This document shows, in pieces, positions 25,483-33,865 of a stretch of 64,000 nt of DNA; position 1 is the stretch's first letter, and the number at the start of each line of letters is the position of its first letter. Source of the DNA: Mucilaginibacter paludis DSM 18603 (lineage in GTDB: Bacteria; Bacteroidota; Bacteroidia; Sphingobacteriales; Sphingobacteriaceae); contig NZ_CM001403.1 in assembly GCF_000166195.2 (NCBI RefSeq), positions 5,784,432 through 5,848,431 of the forward strand, given 5' to 3'. Below the pieces are notes generated by a model, which did no database searches, was not told the origin of the DNA, and worked only from the letters and a program-made list of their open reading frames with translations. The position numbers were made by a program, and so were the translations under genes.

Positions 25483-25676
25483 TCAGATGTTGTTTTTATT
25501 ATGCTCTTCTGCGCGATGTTCCCAATAATTATCTTTCCAGTTTTCAAAGACCTATTTTTTTCCTGATTCAGTCATATTGGGATTTATATGTGTAATCTTA
25601 GAGTTGTTTGGTGTGATGTTTGAATTACTTCAATCATTCCTCTACTGTCAATTGAATTAAATGAAGACTATTGGCT
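25483..25676 (-). pseudogene. Decayed toxin C-terminus upstream of the SUKH gene
   Basis: On the minus strand a frame reads FNSIDSRGMIEVIQTSHQTT to a stop. A shifted frame then reads NPNMTESGKK, an in-frame TAG, and VFENWKDNYWEHRAEEHNKN, ending 12 bp before the SUKH start. The HNH-toxin-like style (DSRG...I.V.Q.SH, then an NYW..RA.EHN tail) and its place directly before an immunity gene suggest the end of a polymorphic nuclease toxin. The toxin's upstream part is cut by repeat B. Confidence 0.5.
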
Positions 25677-25678
25677 TA

Positions 25679-25822
25679 CCATCTACGCCAGCTACCGCGT
25701 CCTCGCTTGTGTTCATCATGCTAAGTAACCAGTACATGATTGAGGTACGCGGCGTCAATGAATTTGTAGGCTTATTATCGATTACCTAAATCCACAAGCG
25801 AGGACGTTTGCGGTAGCGATGG
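25679..25822. repeat. MITE-like palindromic repeat B (inverted copy of A)
   Basis: Left arm CCATCTACGCCAGCTACCGC and right arm GAGGACGTTTGCGGTAGCGA are imperfect inverted repeats. The core contains CATCATGCTAAGTAACCAG, the exact complement of the core word in copy A, so the two copies are in opposite orientation. The right end touches the stop codon of the CPCC gene. Confidence 0.68.
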
Positions 25823-25823
25823 T

Positions 25824-26321
25824 TCATTTAGATTTCTCAAATTGTAACATTCTATCTGGATCTACATATTTTAGACGTTCTTCTAATTTTACGCCCAATT
25901 TTTTAAAATTTTCCTTTGCTTCGAATAACGACATGTGGTTTGCACTACTAATTTTATGTAATTCAGTAACGCCATCGTCTTCCCAGTAGCAAACATTGCA
26001 TATCTCCCACCCAATCCCTATTAATGTTTCATAGCCACAACATACACAAGGAAGTAGCTTAGGGCTTCTACCTTTTACTTCGACAGTTGTTCCAATATGA
26101 TTATGAAGAAAAGTTTGTAAGTAGTTATTTGTAAAAAAGCTAAATCGATGTTCAATGTGTTTTCGTGCACGATAATTCGAAATTTCAGCCGAAACATCTT
26201 CTATTTCCAATGAAAATTCGGCTAAAGCATTTTCAATTTCAGCCATTCGGGCATCTTCCGAAAGACTAAAGAACTTAAAGAAAGATGATAATATAATTGC
26301 CTCTTTTCTGCGTAATATCAT
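25824..26321 (-). CDS. CPCC-family cysteine-rich protein, immunity-type
   Basis: 165 aa. The C-terminal half contains the zinc-ribbon-like LLPCVCCGYETL, then GWEICNVCYWEDDG and SLFEAKENFKKLG, the signature of the CPCC cysteine-rich family. The Cys pairs suggest a bound metal. The N-terminal 80 residues are helical. CPCC proteins occur often as immunity proteins beside polymorphic toxins. Here no toxin accompanies it, so it is an orphan immunity gene in the same island as the SUKH gene. Confidence 0.78.
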   Translation of the reverse strand: MILRRKEAIILSSFFKFFSLSEDARMAEIENALAEFSLEIEDVSAEISNYRARKHIEHRFSFFTNNYLQTFLHNHIGTTVEVKGRSPKLLPCVCCGYETLIGIGWEICNVCYWEDDGVTELHKISSANHMSLFEAKENFKKLGVKLEERLKYVDPDRMLQFEKSK

Positions 26322-26341
26322 TTGTTTTGATTTTTTTTCCT

Positions 26342-26455
26342 GCTACCGCAAGGCGTGCCGTGAATTACAAACCTTATGTATAAAGGTAAGTACAATGTTG
26401 TATAAAAATGGAGGCCTACCGTGTCGTGATGACCACAAGCGAGAATCCTCGCGAT
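26342..26455. repeat. MITE-like palindromic repeat C (shorter copy)
   Basis: GCTACCGCAAGGCGTGCCG at the left and GATGACCACAAGCGAGAATC at the right match the outer parts of copies A and B. The core is diverged. The right end joins directly to the duplicated mgtE fragment. Confidence 0.5.
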
Positions 26456-26618
26456 GGCGTAGTTTTATGGGGATCTTTAGCTGGATCAATGTTGCCGCTT
26501 TTATTAAAGAGGCTTGGCGCCGACCCAGCAACCTCATCGGCTCCGTTTGTAGCTGCGTTGGTTGATGTTACCGGGTTGATCATTTACTTTTCTATCGCGG
26601 TTACGTTGATGAAAGGGG
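26456..26618 (+). pseudogene. Diverged duplicate of the mgtE 3' end
   Basis: Aligns without gaps to 24616-24778 of mgtE (last 54 codons). There are 10 differences; 9 are synonymous third-position changes and one changes Thr to Ala. Homology ends at AAAGGGG, before the normal stop. No start or upstream domain is present. The synonymous pattern means the copy diverged while still part of a working mgtE, so it came from another genome or marks an old integration endpoint. Confidence 0.85.
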
Positions 26619-26745
26619 GGGATGACATGGGAGATAAATCTACTTCGTGATGGAAGTCGGGCCTTCAGTGGATTAAATTAAAATGTGGTTGAATTTTTTG
26701 AGGGCATATTAACCCGTCCGTAAACCGGAAATTTCTGGATAACAT

Positions 26746-26781
26746 AAAAAAGGCCTCGCTAAATCAGCAAGGCCTTTTTTT
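26746..26781. terminator. Terminator of the DUF3276 gene
   Basis: AAAAAAGGCCT(C)GCT pairs with AGCAAGGCCTTTTTT around AAATC. It lies 14 bp after the stop codon of the leftward DUF3276 gene. Confidence 0.85.
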
Positions 26782-26794
26782 AATAGTGTCTTAT

Positions 26795-27121
26795 TTATAT
26801 TTCGAACGAAAAATCGTCGTCTACTTTAGCTGCTTCAGTTATCTCGCTATATTCATAGCGTTTTTCAACCACTTCCTGGTTTGATTTGATGTACTCAATG
26901 GTGTCTTTTAAACCTTCAGCAAATTTTTCAAAATCTTCTTTATATAAAAAGATTTTGTGCTTAATAAATACCCCATCCTCCAAACGTTTTTTACTTTCGG
27001 TTACAGTAATGTAATAATCGTTTGATCGAGTGGCCTTTACATCAAAGAAATAAGTTCTTTTTCCGGCTCTTACCTTTTTTGAAAAGACCTCTTCGCGCTC
27101 TCTGTTATCAAAATCTCCCAT
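26795..27121 (-). CDS. DUF3276 / PUR-alpha-like nucleic-acid-binding protein
   Basis: 108 aa. MGDFDNREREEVFSKKVRAG, KRTYFFDVKATRSNDYYITV and a second basic strand-helix unit are characteristic of the small Bacteroidota PUR-alpha family, which binds single-stranded DNA or RNA. The C-terminus is acidic (DDDFSFEI). It is a single-gene unit with its own terminator. Family certainty is high; the cellular role is poorly known. Confidence 0.85.
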   Translation of the reverse strand: MGDFDNREREEVFSKKVRAGKRTYFFDVKATRSNDYYITVTESKKRLEDGVFIKHKIFLYKEDFEKFAEGLKDTIEYIKSNQEVVEKRYEYSEITEAAKVDDDFSFEI

Positions 27122-27251
27122 CTTTAAGTGTCGTGTTTAGTTTGCTTGGGCTAAATATAGATATTTTTTGAAAGTAGAAATACAAAAAGTGTAATATAAT
27201 TCATTTTTGTTATAAAAAGTTATACCTATTTTAATTAACAAAGTTTACGGT

Positions 27252-29039
27252 TTAGGCAGTTTGCTGTTCTTCAAGCAATTGCTTCTCATATAGCTCAAAA
27301 TAGGCTGCTTTATTAGCCATTAATTGGGCATGGGTACCTTGCTCCAATATTTTGCCCTGATCAAGCACCAATATTTTATCGGCATTTTTGATGGTTGATA
27401 TGCGATGCGCTATGATGAGGCTTGTTTTGTTTTGCATGGACCGGCCCAGGTTGTTCAATATCTCCTCTTCGGTACGCGTATCAACAGCCGAAAGGCAATC
27501 GTCAAAAATTAATATCTGGGGTTGCTTTACAATAGCCCGCGCTATGGATACCCTTTGCTTTTGCCCGCCCGAAAGGGTAACACCTCTTTCGCCTATCATG
27601 GTTTCAAAGCCCAGCTCAAACTCCATAATATTGCTGTAAACGGCTGCGTTGCGCGCCGCCTGTTCTACCGAGGGCATATCCAGTACATCGGCGCTAAAAG
27701 CGATATTCCGGGCAATGGTATCCGAAAACAGAAATACTTCCTGCGGAACAAAACCGATTTGCGAACGGTAGCTTTCCAGGTTTAGCTGATTAATGGGTTT
27801 ATCATCAATCAAAATTTCGCCGCCGGTACAATCGTACATCCGCATAATCAGGTTGGCTATGGTTGACTTTCCGGAACCTGTGCGGCCAATAATAGCTACT
27901 AATTGGCCCGGTTCGGCAACAAAGGATACATCGTTAAGGGCCCGGATGCCGGTATCCGGATAATCAAAAGAAACATTTTTAAACTCTATCCGGCCTTTGA
28001 TAGCTTGCTTTACGCTGGTGGGCGATTTAACCTCAGGCTCTTCGTGTAGAAACTCGTTAATTCGTTTCTGTGAGGCGGCGGCGCGCTGAACCAACGAAGT
28101 TACCCAACCCAACGACATTACCGGGAAGGTTAACTGGCTCAGGTAAACAATAAACTCGGCAATGTTACCCGCTGTGATATTACCTTTCATCACCTCAACG
28201 CCACCTATATAGATGGTGATGATGGTACTTAGCCCAACCAATAGCAGCATCAGCGGGAAAAACAAGGCCTGCACCTGCACCAGGTCCATCGATTGTTTTT
28301 TATAACCTTCGCTTTCGTGCGCAAAGCTGTCGCGTACAAACTGCTCCCGAACGTACGATTTGATTACCCTGATACCCGAAAAATTTTCCTGCACAAAACT
28401 CGACAGATCGGATAATCGTTTTTGGATCCCCTCGCTGCGCGCCTCAATAATATTGTTTACATAGTAAATGGTAACCACCAGTACCGGCATAGGTAATAAC
28501 GAAAAAAATGCCAGCCTTACGTTTACCGTTACCATGGCATAAATTACCAGTATAAACAGTACAATGGTATTAATGGCATACATAATGGCCGGGCCAAGGT
28601 ACATGCGCACGCGGCTTACATCCTCGGTAACGCGGTTCATCAGGTCGCCGGTATTATGCCGACGGAAGAAGGCCAGCGAAAGAGCCTGGTAATGGCTATA
28701 AATCTCGTTCTTCATATCAAACTCGATATGCCTCGACATTAAAATGATGGTTTGCCGCATAAAAAACAAAAACAAACCCCTTAACAACGAGAGTACCAAT
28801 ACCAAAGTGCCGAATAATAAAAGGCTTGAACCAAAAATGCTATATACGGCAGCCTGCCTGTTAAAGCCGTCGAAAAGTTGATATGTGCTGATGTTTTCGG
28901 TCACCAAATCGAAAGCTACCCGTACAATTTGCGCGGGCAATACACCAAAAATGTTGGAGATAATTACAAACAATATCCCTGGGATTAGATGCCAGCGATA
29001 TTTGTACAAAAACTTATTGAGGTAAGCAAGGTGCTTCAT
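27252..29039 (-). CDS. ABC exporter, MsbA-like half transporter
   Basis: 595 aa. Six membrane helices lie in residues 1-310 (for example WHLIPGILFVIISNIFGVLP). The nucleotide-binding domain has Walker A IIGRTGSGKST, a Q loop FVPQEVFLF, signature LSGGQKQR, Walker B ILIFDDCLSAVD and the H loop IIAHRIST. It works as a homodimer exporting lipids, lipopolysaccharide or drugs across the inner membrane. The substrate cannot be told from sequence. The start at 29039 (MKHLAYLNKFLYKYR) gives the usual length. Single-gene unit. Confidence 0.92.
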   Translation of the reverse strand: MKHLAYLNKFLYKYRWHLIPGILFVIISNIFGVLPAQIVRVAFDLVTENISTYQLFDGFNRQAAVYSIFGSSLLLFGTLVLVLSLLRGLFLFFMRQTIILMSRHIEFDMKNEIYSHYQALSLAFFRRHNTGDLMNRVTEDVSRVRMYLGPAIMYAINTIVLFILVIYAMVTVNVRLAFFSLLPMPVLVVTIYYVNNIIEARSEGIQKRLSDLSSFVQENFSGIRVIKSYVREQFVRDSFAHESEGYKKQSMDLVQVQALFFPLMLLLVGLSTIITIYIGGVEVMKGNITAGNIAEFIVYLSQLTFPVMSLGWVTSLVQRAAASQKRINEFLHEEPEVKSPTSVKQAIKGRIEFKNVSFDYPDTGIRALNDVSFVAEPGQLVAIIGRTGSGKSTIANLIMRMYDCTGGEILIDDKPINQLNLESYRSQIGFVPQEVFLFSDTIARNIAFSADVLDMPSVEQAARNAAVYSNIMEFELGFETMIGERGVTLSGGQKQRVSIARAIVKQPQILIFDDCLSAVDTRTEEEILNNLGRSMQNKTSLIIAHRISTIKNADKILVLDQGKILEQGTHAQLMANKAAYFELYEKQLLEEQQTA

Positions 29040-29159
29040 TATACTGCAAAGGTAGTATATTGATTGAGTGATAGAACGGTGGCGCGTGGTTTTTACAAAG
29101 CAACAAGATTAGGCTGATTAAATTGCAAGTGTAGATTGATCTTCATAAGTAATGGAATA

Positions 29160-29400
29160 GGCCAAGCGGAAAAAAATATGGGTGACGTTTGCACCTTATG
29201 GATTACCAAGCGCAGATAGGAAATGTGCGCAAAAGCCCGACTGCACGCCGGGCCGGGAGTTGGCTTGTGGGCGGAAGGATCGGGCAGTCTTGACTTTTTT
29301 GGTTCTTTTTGTGTCAAGACAAAAAGAACAAAGCCGTTCACGCGGCGATTGAGCGTGCCGATGATCTAAATTAAGAATACTGATTAATTAATTCAAAATA
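29160..29400 (-). repeat. Interspersed repeat, minus-oriented copy
   Basis: Within the gene-free 29040-29690 stretch. Read on the minus strand it matches the plus strand of 40041-40260: the GCGGCGATTGAG block, a hairpin around TTTTTGTCTTGAC, GACTGCCCGATCCTTCCGCC, and a GCGTGCAGT block before a GCGCA-rich end. ORFs across it are by-products. The part near 29340-29390 keeps the uninterrupted form of the site that carries the group II intron at 38117-40040. Confidence 0.7.
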
Positions 29401-29649
29401 AACACGCTGATAATCAATAATTTACTAAGGCGTCAAATAAACTATAATTTTCTGATTTGTTTTTCATCAAAAAAGCAGCAACGCAAATGGGCTTTTATTC
29501 CATTACAAATTACCGCTTGGAATTCCAACAGACAAACTGAAACCATTTTACCCACACTATTCGTCATATAAGAACCGTTTTTTTTATAGACCGATATACT
29601 TAACTAAACAACTTTTAAAACAAACTACCCATAATTAAAAAACAATACC

Positions 29650-29657
29650 TACTTTTG
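29650..29657 (+). promoter_or_regulatory. -7 box of the Leu/Glu dehydrogenase gene
   Basis: TACTTTTG matches TAnnTTTG and lies 37 bp before the ATG at 29694. This supports that start, since an upstream ATG at 29655 lies inside the box. Confidence 0.5.
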
Positions 29658-29693
29658 TACCCATTCAAACAATCTATACCTATTTTGCCAACC

Positions 29694-30782
29694 ATGCCAG
29701 CACCAACCTCAAATAATACATCTGTATTTAGCCAGTTAAGTGTGTTTGGGCATCAAAAAGTTGTTTATTGCAACGATGAGGCAACCGGTTTAAAAGCCAT
29801 TATAGCTATTCATGATACCACACTGGGTCCTGCTTTAGGCGGTACCCGTATGTGGCCTTATAAATCAGAAAACGATGCTCTTCAGGATGTTTTGCGCCTT
29901 TCGCGCAGCATGACGTATAAGGCGGCCATTACAGGTTTAAACCTGGGCGGCGGTTCAACCGTGATCATCGGCGATTCGCGTAAGGATAAAAACGAAGCCT
30001 TGCTGCGTATGTATGGCAAGTTTATTAAAAACCTGAATGGCGAATATATTACAGCCGAAGATGTAGGCACTAATACCCGCGATATGGAGTATATCCGGAT
30101 GGAAACCCAATATGTTACTGGTGTGCCCGAAAGCATTGGCGGTAGTGGCGATCCTACACCTGTTGCTGCGCGTGGCGTGTACATGGGTATTAAAGGATGC
30201 CTGAAGGAGTTATATGGAAATGACAACCTGGCCGGCAAATCAGTAGCTGTACAGGGTACCGGGCATGTGGGCGAAAATTTAGTGAAGCTGCTTCGCGAGG
30301 AGAATGCCAAGGTATATGTAAGCGATATTGATGAGGACCGTTTGAGGCAGGTTGCCAAAAAATACGGTGCCGAAGCTGTTGAGCATAACAGTATATTTGA
30401 TTTGGATGTTGATATTTATGCTCCATGTGCTTTGGGAGCCACTATTAACAGCAAAACCATAAACCAGTTAAAATGCGCTATCATAGCCGGATCGGCAAAC
30501 AGCCAGTTGGAGGATGAGCAATTACATGGGAAAATGCTGCTTGAGAAAGGTATTTTATATGCTCCTGATTATGTAATTAATGCAGGCGGCTTAATTAACC
30601 TTTATTCGGAAATTGCCGGTTTTAATAAAAAACGTACCATGCAGCTAACCGAAAATATTTACGATGCTATACGTAATGTATTGAAGCTATCAAAAACCGA
30701 AAATATATCAACCGTAGTAGCGGCAAATAAAATTGCCGAAAAAAGAATTGCTGATATTAAAAAAATTAAAACATCATTCTAA
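29694..30782 (+). CDS. Leu/Glu/Phe/Val dehydrogenase family protein
   Basis: 362 aa from the ATG at 29694 (MPAPTSNNTSVFSQL). Family marks: GPALGGTRMWPY, MTYKAAITGLNLGGG with substrate-binding Lys76, ITAEDVGT, the NAD-binding VAVQGTGHVGENLV, DIYAPCALGATIN, IAGSANSQL and APDYVINAGG. It would deaminate branched-chain or related amino acids with NAD+. One key point is odd: the catalytic lysine normally following GGG (GGGK in leucine dehydrogenases) is Ser88 (codon TCA). Activity is therefore uncertain, and the protein may have another role. It lies 51 bp before nusB. Confidence 0.88.
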   Translation: MPAPTSNNTSVFSQLSVFGHQKVVYCNDEATGLKAIIAIHDTTLGPALGGTRMWPYKSENDALQDVLRLSRSMTYKAAITGLNLGGGSTVIIGDSRKDKNEALLRMYGKFIKNLNGEYITAEDVGTNTRDMEYIRMETQYVTGVPESIGGSGDPTPVAARGVYMGIKGCLKELYGNDNLAGKSVAVQGTGHVGENLVKLLREENAKVYVSDIDEDRLRQVAKKYGAEAVEHNSIFDLDVDIYAPCALGATINSKTINQLKCAIIAGSANSQLEDEQLHGKMLLEKGILYAPDYVINAGGLINLYSEIAGFNKKRTMQLTENIYDAIRNVLKLSKTENISTVVAANKIAEKRIADIKKIKTSF

Positions 30783-30833
30783 ATAAACAATAGTTTTTAA
30801 CCTGGGTTATTAACCCAAAACGTTCTTACCAAA

Positions 30834-31781
30834 ATGCTAAATAGAAGGCACCTGCGGGTCAAAGTATTACAGTCGTTGTATGCTTATTATCAGTCTGAAA
30901 AAAAAGATCTTCGTTTACACGAGAAAGCTTTAATACAAAGCGTTGATAGTGTTCACGAAATGTACATCTGGATGTTATCGCTCATCAACGACGTTGTACA
31001 ATATGCAGATACTGATGCTACAGGGAGGGCAAACAAACATCTGCCAACTGAGGCTGATCTGAAGCCTAATTTAAAAATATTGAGCAATACCTTTATCCAC
31101 TCGCTCAATAAAAACAAGGATTATCTTGCCGCAGTAAAAAAGTATAAAATATTATGGGATTTTGATCCGGAGCTCACCAAATCGTTGTTCTCCAGCTTGA
31201 AAAATTCGCCCGATTATGCCGCTTATCTTGATAAAACGGACGATACCGTTCATTCTGACAAGGATATCATTAAATTTATCTTTAAAAAAGTAATTTTAAA
31301 ATCATCCCTGGCCGAACAGTTTTTTGAAGATAAATTTATTTATTGGCCGGTAGATCGCGACGTATTGCAGGCATTGATTGCAAAAACGTTCAAGAATTTT
31401 TCTTTTGAAGAAGCCGAGAAAAATAAATTGGCGGAAGTGGTTGTGAACTGGGTAGACGACAGGGAATATATTGTAAGCCTGTTTCAGCACACCATCCGTT
31501 ACGACGAGATGTTCCAGGAATGGATAACTGCCAAAACCCAAAACTGGGAACCCGAACGTATAGCGATGATGGATACCCTGCTCATGAAAATGGCCATTGC
31601 CGAGTTTGTTTATTTCCCCTCAATCCCGGTAAAGGTTACCATTAACGAGTACCTTGAAATTTCGAAGGAATTTAGTACGCCAAAGAGTAATTCATTTATA
31701 AACGGTATCTTAGACAAAATTTTATTTGAGCTTAAAGCCGAAGGGAAAATCAAAAAAACAGGCAGGGGATTAATGGAGTAA
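30834..31781 (+). CDS. nusB: Transcription antitermination factor NusB
   Basis: 315 aa, the long Bacteroidota form. The N-terminal RHLRVKVLQSLYAYYQSEKK and a C-terminal helical NusB core (AEFVYFPSIPVKVTINEYLE, FINGILDKIL) frame an extra middle part. NusB with S10 binds boxA RNA and supports rRNA antitermination. It starts a run of same-strand genes (DUF1573, yajC). Confidence 0.92.
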   Translation: MLNRRHLRVKVLQSLYAYYQSEKKDLRLHEKALIQSVDSVHEMYIWMLSLINDVVQYADTDATGRANKHLPTEADLKPNLKILSNTFIHSLNKNKDYLAAVKKYKILWDFDPELTKSLFSSLKNSPDYAAYLDKTDDTVHSDKDIIKFIFKKVILKSSLAEQFFEDKFIYWPVDRDVLQALIAKTFKNFSFEEAEKNKLAEVVVNWVDDREYIVSLFQHTIRYDEMFQEWITAKTQNWEPERIAMMDTLLMKMAIAEFVYFPSIPVKVTINEYLEISKEFSTPKSNSFINGILDKILFELKAEGKIKKTGRGLME

Positions 31782-31813
31782 GCAATATCCAACTGCATAA
31801 AACTTTTAATTAA

Positions 31814-32290
31814 ATGAAAAGAATATTTTTAGGAATCATTACCGCAGGAATGTTGGCCGCCTGCCATCAGTCTAATAAAACGCAGCAATCAAACACAACA
31901 ACAGAAACCACAGTGTCGGCTCCGGGTACAACACCGGCAGGCGCACCCGTTGATACGGCCAACGCGCCAATCATCAGGTTTGAAAAGGATAGCTATAATT
32001 TTGGTAAGATTAACCAGGGCGATAAAGTATCGTACGATTTTAAATTCACTAATGCTGGCAAAACACCGCTTATTATTACCGATGCTGTGGCATCATGCGG
32101 TTGCACCAAGCCCGACTGGCCAAAGGAACCCATTAAACCTGGCGATAAAGGGGTTATTAAGGTGGTTTTTAACAGTGCCGGTAAAGATGGTTTGCAGGAT
32201 AAGTTAATTACCATTACAGGTAATACCGTGCCAACACAAAGTGTGGTTCATCTGGTGGGCGAGGTAATAGCGCCAAAGTCAGCTAAATAA
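31814..32290 (+). CDS. DUF1573 lipoprotein
   Basis: 158 aa with a signal and lipobox (GMLAAC) and a Thr/Ser/Pro-rich linker (residues 20-50). The DUF1573 Ig-like domain follows: FEKDSYNFGKINQGDKVSYD, FTNAGKTPLIITDAVASCGC, PGDKGVIKVVFNSAGK. It should be anchored in the envelope facing the periplasm. The function of the family is not established. It lies between nusB and yajC with short spacers, probably co-transcribed. Confidence 0.88.
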   Translation: MKRIFLGIITAGMLAACHQSNKTQQSNTTTETTVSAPGTTPAGAPVDTANAPIIRFEKDSYNFGKINQGDKVSYDFKFTNAGKTPLIITDAVASCGCTKPDWPKEPIKPGDKGVIKVVFNSAGKDGLQDKLITITGNTVPTQSVVHLVGEVIAPKSAK

Positions 32291-32307
32291 TATTAATATA
32301 AAAAAAA

Positions 32308-32628
32308 ATGATTTCAACTATTTTATTACAGGCCGCAGGTGGCGCGCAGTACACACAGTACATCATGATGGGACTGATCGTCGTGGTATTTTACTTTTTC
32401 ATGATCCGTCCGCAAATTAAAAAACAAAAAGATCAGAAAAAATATGTCGACGAAATGAAAAAAGGCGACAAAATAGTAACTACAGCAGGTATACATGGCA
32501 AAGTGGTAGAGATTGCCGATGTTACCATCCTGGTAGAAGTTGATAACGGCGTTAAAATCCGTTTCGATAAATCGGCTATTTCACTGGAAGCATCTAAAGC
32601 TTTAAACCCACCGGTAACTAAAGCTTAA
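32308..32628 (+). CDS. yajC: Preprotein translocase subunit YajC
   Basis: 106 aa. One membrane helix near residues 17-33 (MMGLIVVVFYFFMIRPQ) is followed by IKKQKDQKKYVDEMKKGDKI and VTTAGIHGKVVEIADVTILV. This is the canonical YajC pattern. It associates with SecDF in the inner membrane. A terminator follows. Confidence 0.95.
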   Translation: MISTILLQAAGGAQYTQYIMMGLIVVVFYFFMIRPQIKKQKDQKKYVDEMKKGDKIVTTAGIHGKVVEIADVTILVEVDNGVKIRFDKSAISLEASKALNPPVTKA

Positions 32629-32642
32629 TTATCTGATCAAAT

Positions 32643-32681
32643 AAAAAAAGCCAAAGCCCCGCAACGGGCTTTGGCTTTTTT
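32643..32681. terminator. Terminator after yajC
   Basis: AAAAAAAGCCAAAGCCC, the loop CGCAAC and the complement GGGCTTTGGCTTTTTTT. It ends the nusB-DUF1573-yajC unit. Confidence 0.9.
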
Positions 32682-32917
32682 TATTTTTGGTTATTTATAT
32701 ATCCCCACTCATGTGTTGCTTTTTTTATATATTGAATTGATTTTCAGTATATTATTCCTTTGTTTTTTTCTGTAACCCGGATGGACAGTTAACGAGGGCT
32801 GCCCCTTGCTGATAGTTTTGATTTACAGCTTGGGCGCAACTGGCAACCCATAAATCTAATAACTTAATACCAATCCAATAACGTGATACATTTTTCCTAA
32901 TTTTGGCCTACAGGTTT

Positions 32918-33865
32918 ATGGCAATAATTAAATTATCAAAAAACGAACAAAGGCGCTTATCGGTGTTTTTTACTTGCCTTGTTCTGGCTTTTGGAGCCTG
33001 GATATTAACTATGCTGTCAAACCAATACAATTACACGGTTAAGATAGTGGTTGATTTTATTAATCCCCCGGTCCGAAGATCGTTTAGATCCCTCCAGTCG
33101 GATACCGTGGACGCTACTGTTCAGGGAAACGGCTGGAACTTGTTGTTTTCCCGAATGAATATGGATGATAAACGAGTGGCTATTAATTTAAAAACGCTCG
33201 ATAGCCGGAATTATATTTTATTGAGCGCTCAACTTAAATCCATTAACGAAAAACGACTTGTAAATCAGCAAATCGTATCCTTCAATCCCGATACTTTATA
33301 TTTTGATTTTTCGTCAAGGGCAATAAAGCGGGTACCCGTCCAGCTGCAGTATAACATTAAGTTTAAAAGGCAGTTTATCATATCAGATGATATTTTGCTT
33401 AACCCCAACTATGTAACGATTTCGGGCCCGGCAGAAAATATTGCTAAAATTAAGTTTTGGAAAACGGATTCGTTAACGGCAAGTGATGTGGAAGATCCCA
33501 TAGATCAGAATGTTCCGCTGCAGCCCGTTAAAGAATCTAATATGAGTATTTATCCTAAAAGTGTGAGGGTACATGTGCCGGTTAGCGAGTTTACCGAGAA
33601 AACAGTTGAAGTGCCTGTGAAACTCATCAACAATAAAAACTACTATAATGTTAAAATCTTCCCTCAGAAGGTTAAAATTACATTTACAGTACCGTTAATT
33701 AAATATTCCGAAACGGATGAGCATGCCTTTGAGGCTGTTGCCGATTTGAATTTATGGCAAGAGCAAGGGGCAAAACAGTTGCCGGTGAAAGTTAAGTTTA
33801 TCCCCCCTTTTTGCAAGTTAGTGAGTGTACAACCTCAGAATTTAGATTTTATAGTTAAACAGTAA
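32918..33865 (+). CDS. YbbR-domain (CdaR-like) membrane protein
   Basis: 315 aa from the ATG at 32918 (MAIIKLSKNEQRRLSVFFTC). A membrane helix lies at about 16-35 (FTCLVLAFGAWILTML). The rest is an extracytoplasmic chain of YbbR-like beta domains (RAIKRVPVQLQYNIKFKRQF, VTISGPAENIAKIK). YbbR proteins in other phyla regulate the diadenylate cyclase CdaA, and a c-di-AMP phosphodiesterase homologue (PgpH) is at 55795-57873. The stop shares one base with the coaE start. A TAATTTTG -7 box lies at 32898-32905. Confidence 0.85.
   Translation: MAIIKLSKNEQRRLSVFFTCLVLAFGAWILTMLSNQYNYTVKIVVDFINPPVRRSFRSLQSDTVDATVQGNGWNLLFSRMNMDDKRVAINLKTLDSRNYILLSAQLKSINEKRLVNQQIVSFNPDTLYFDFSSRAIKRVPVQLQYNIKFKRQFIISDDILLNPNYVTISGPAENIAKIKFWKTDSLTASDVEDPIDQNVPLQPVKESNMSIYPKSVRVHVPVSEFTEKTVEVPVKLINNKNYYNVKIFPQKVKITFTVPLIKYSETDEHAFEAVADLNLWQEQGAKQLPVKVKFIPPFCKLVSVQPQNLDFIVKQ

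Noticed and set aside
26408-26650. Small membrane protein gene (80 codons)
   Set aside because: Its core is the duplicated mgtE 3' end, with unrelated codons at both ends and no proper start.
29093-29341. 82-codon minus-strand frame
   Set aside because: It runs through the interspersed repeat; the similar frames at 39954-40280 are the same repeat, not a conserved gene.
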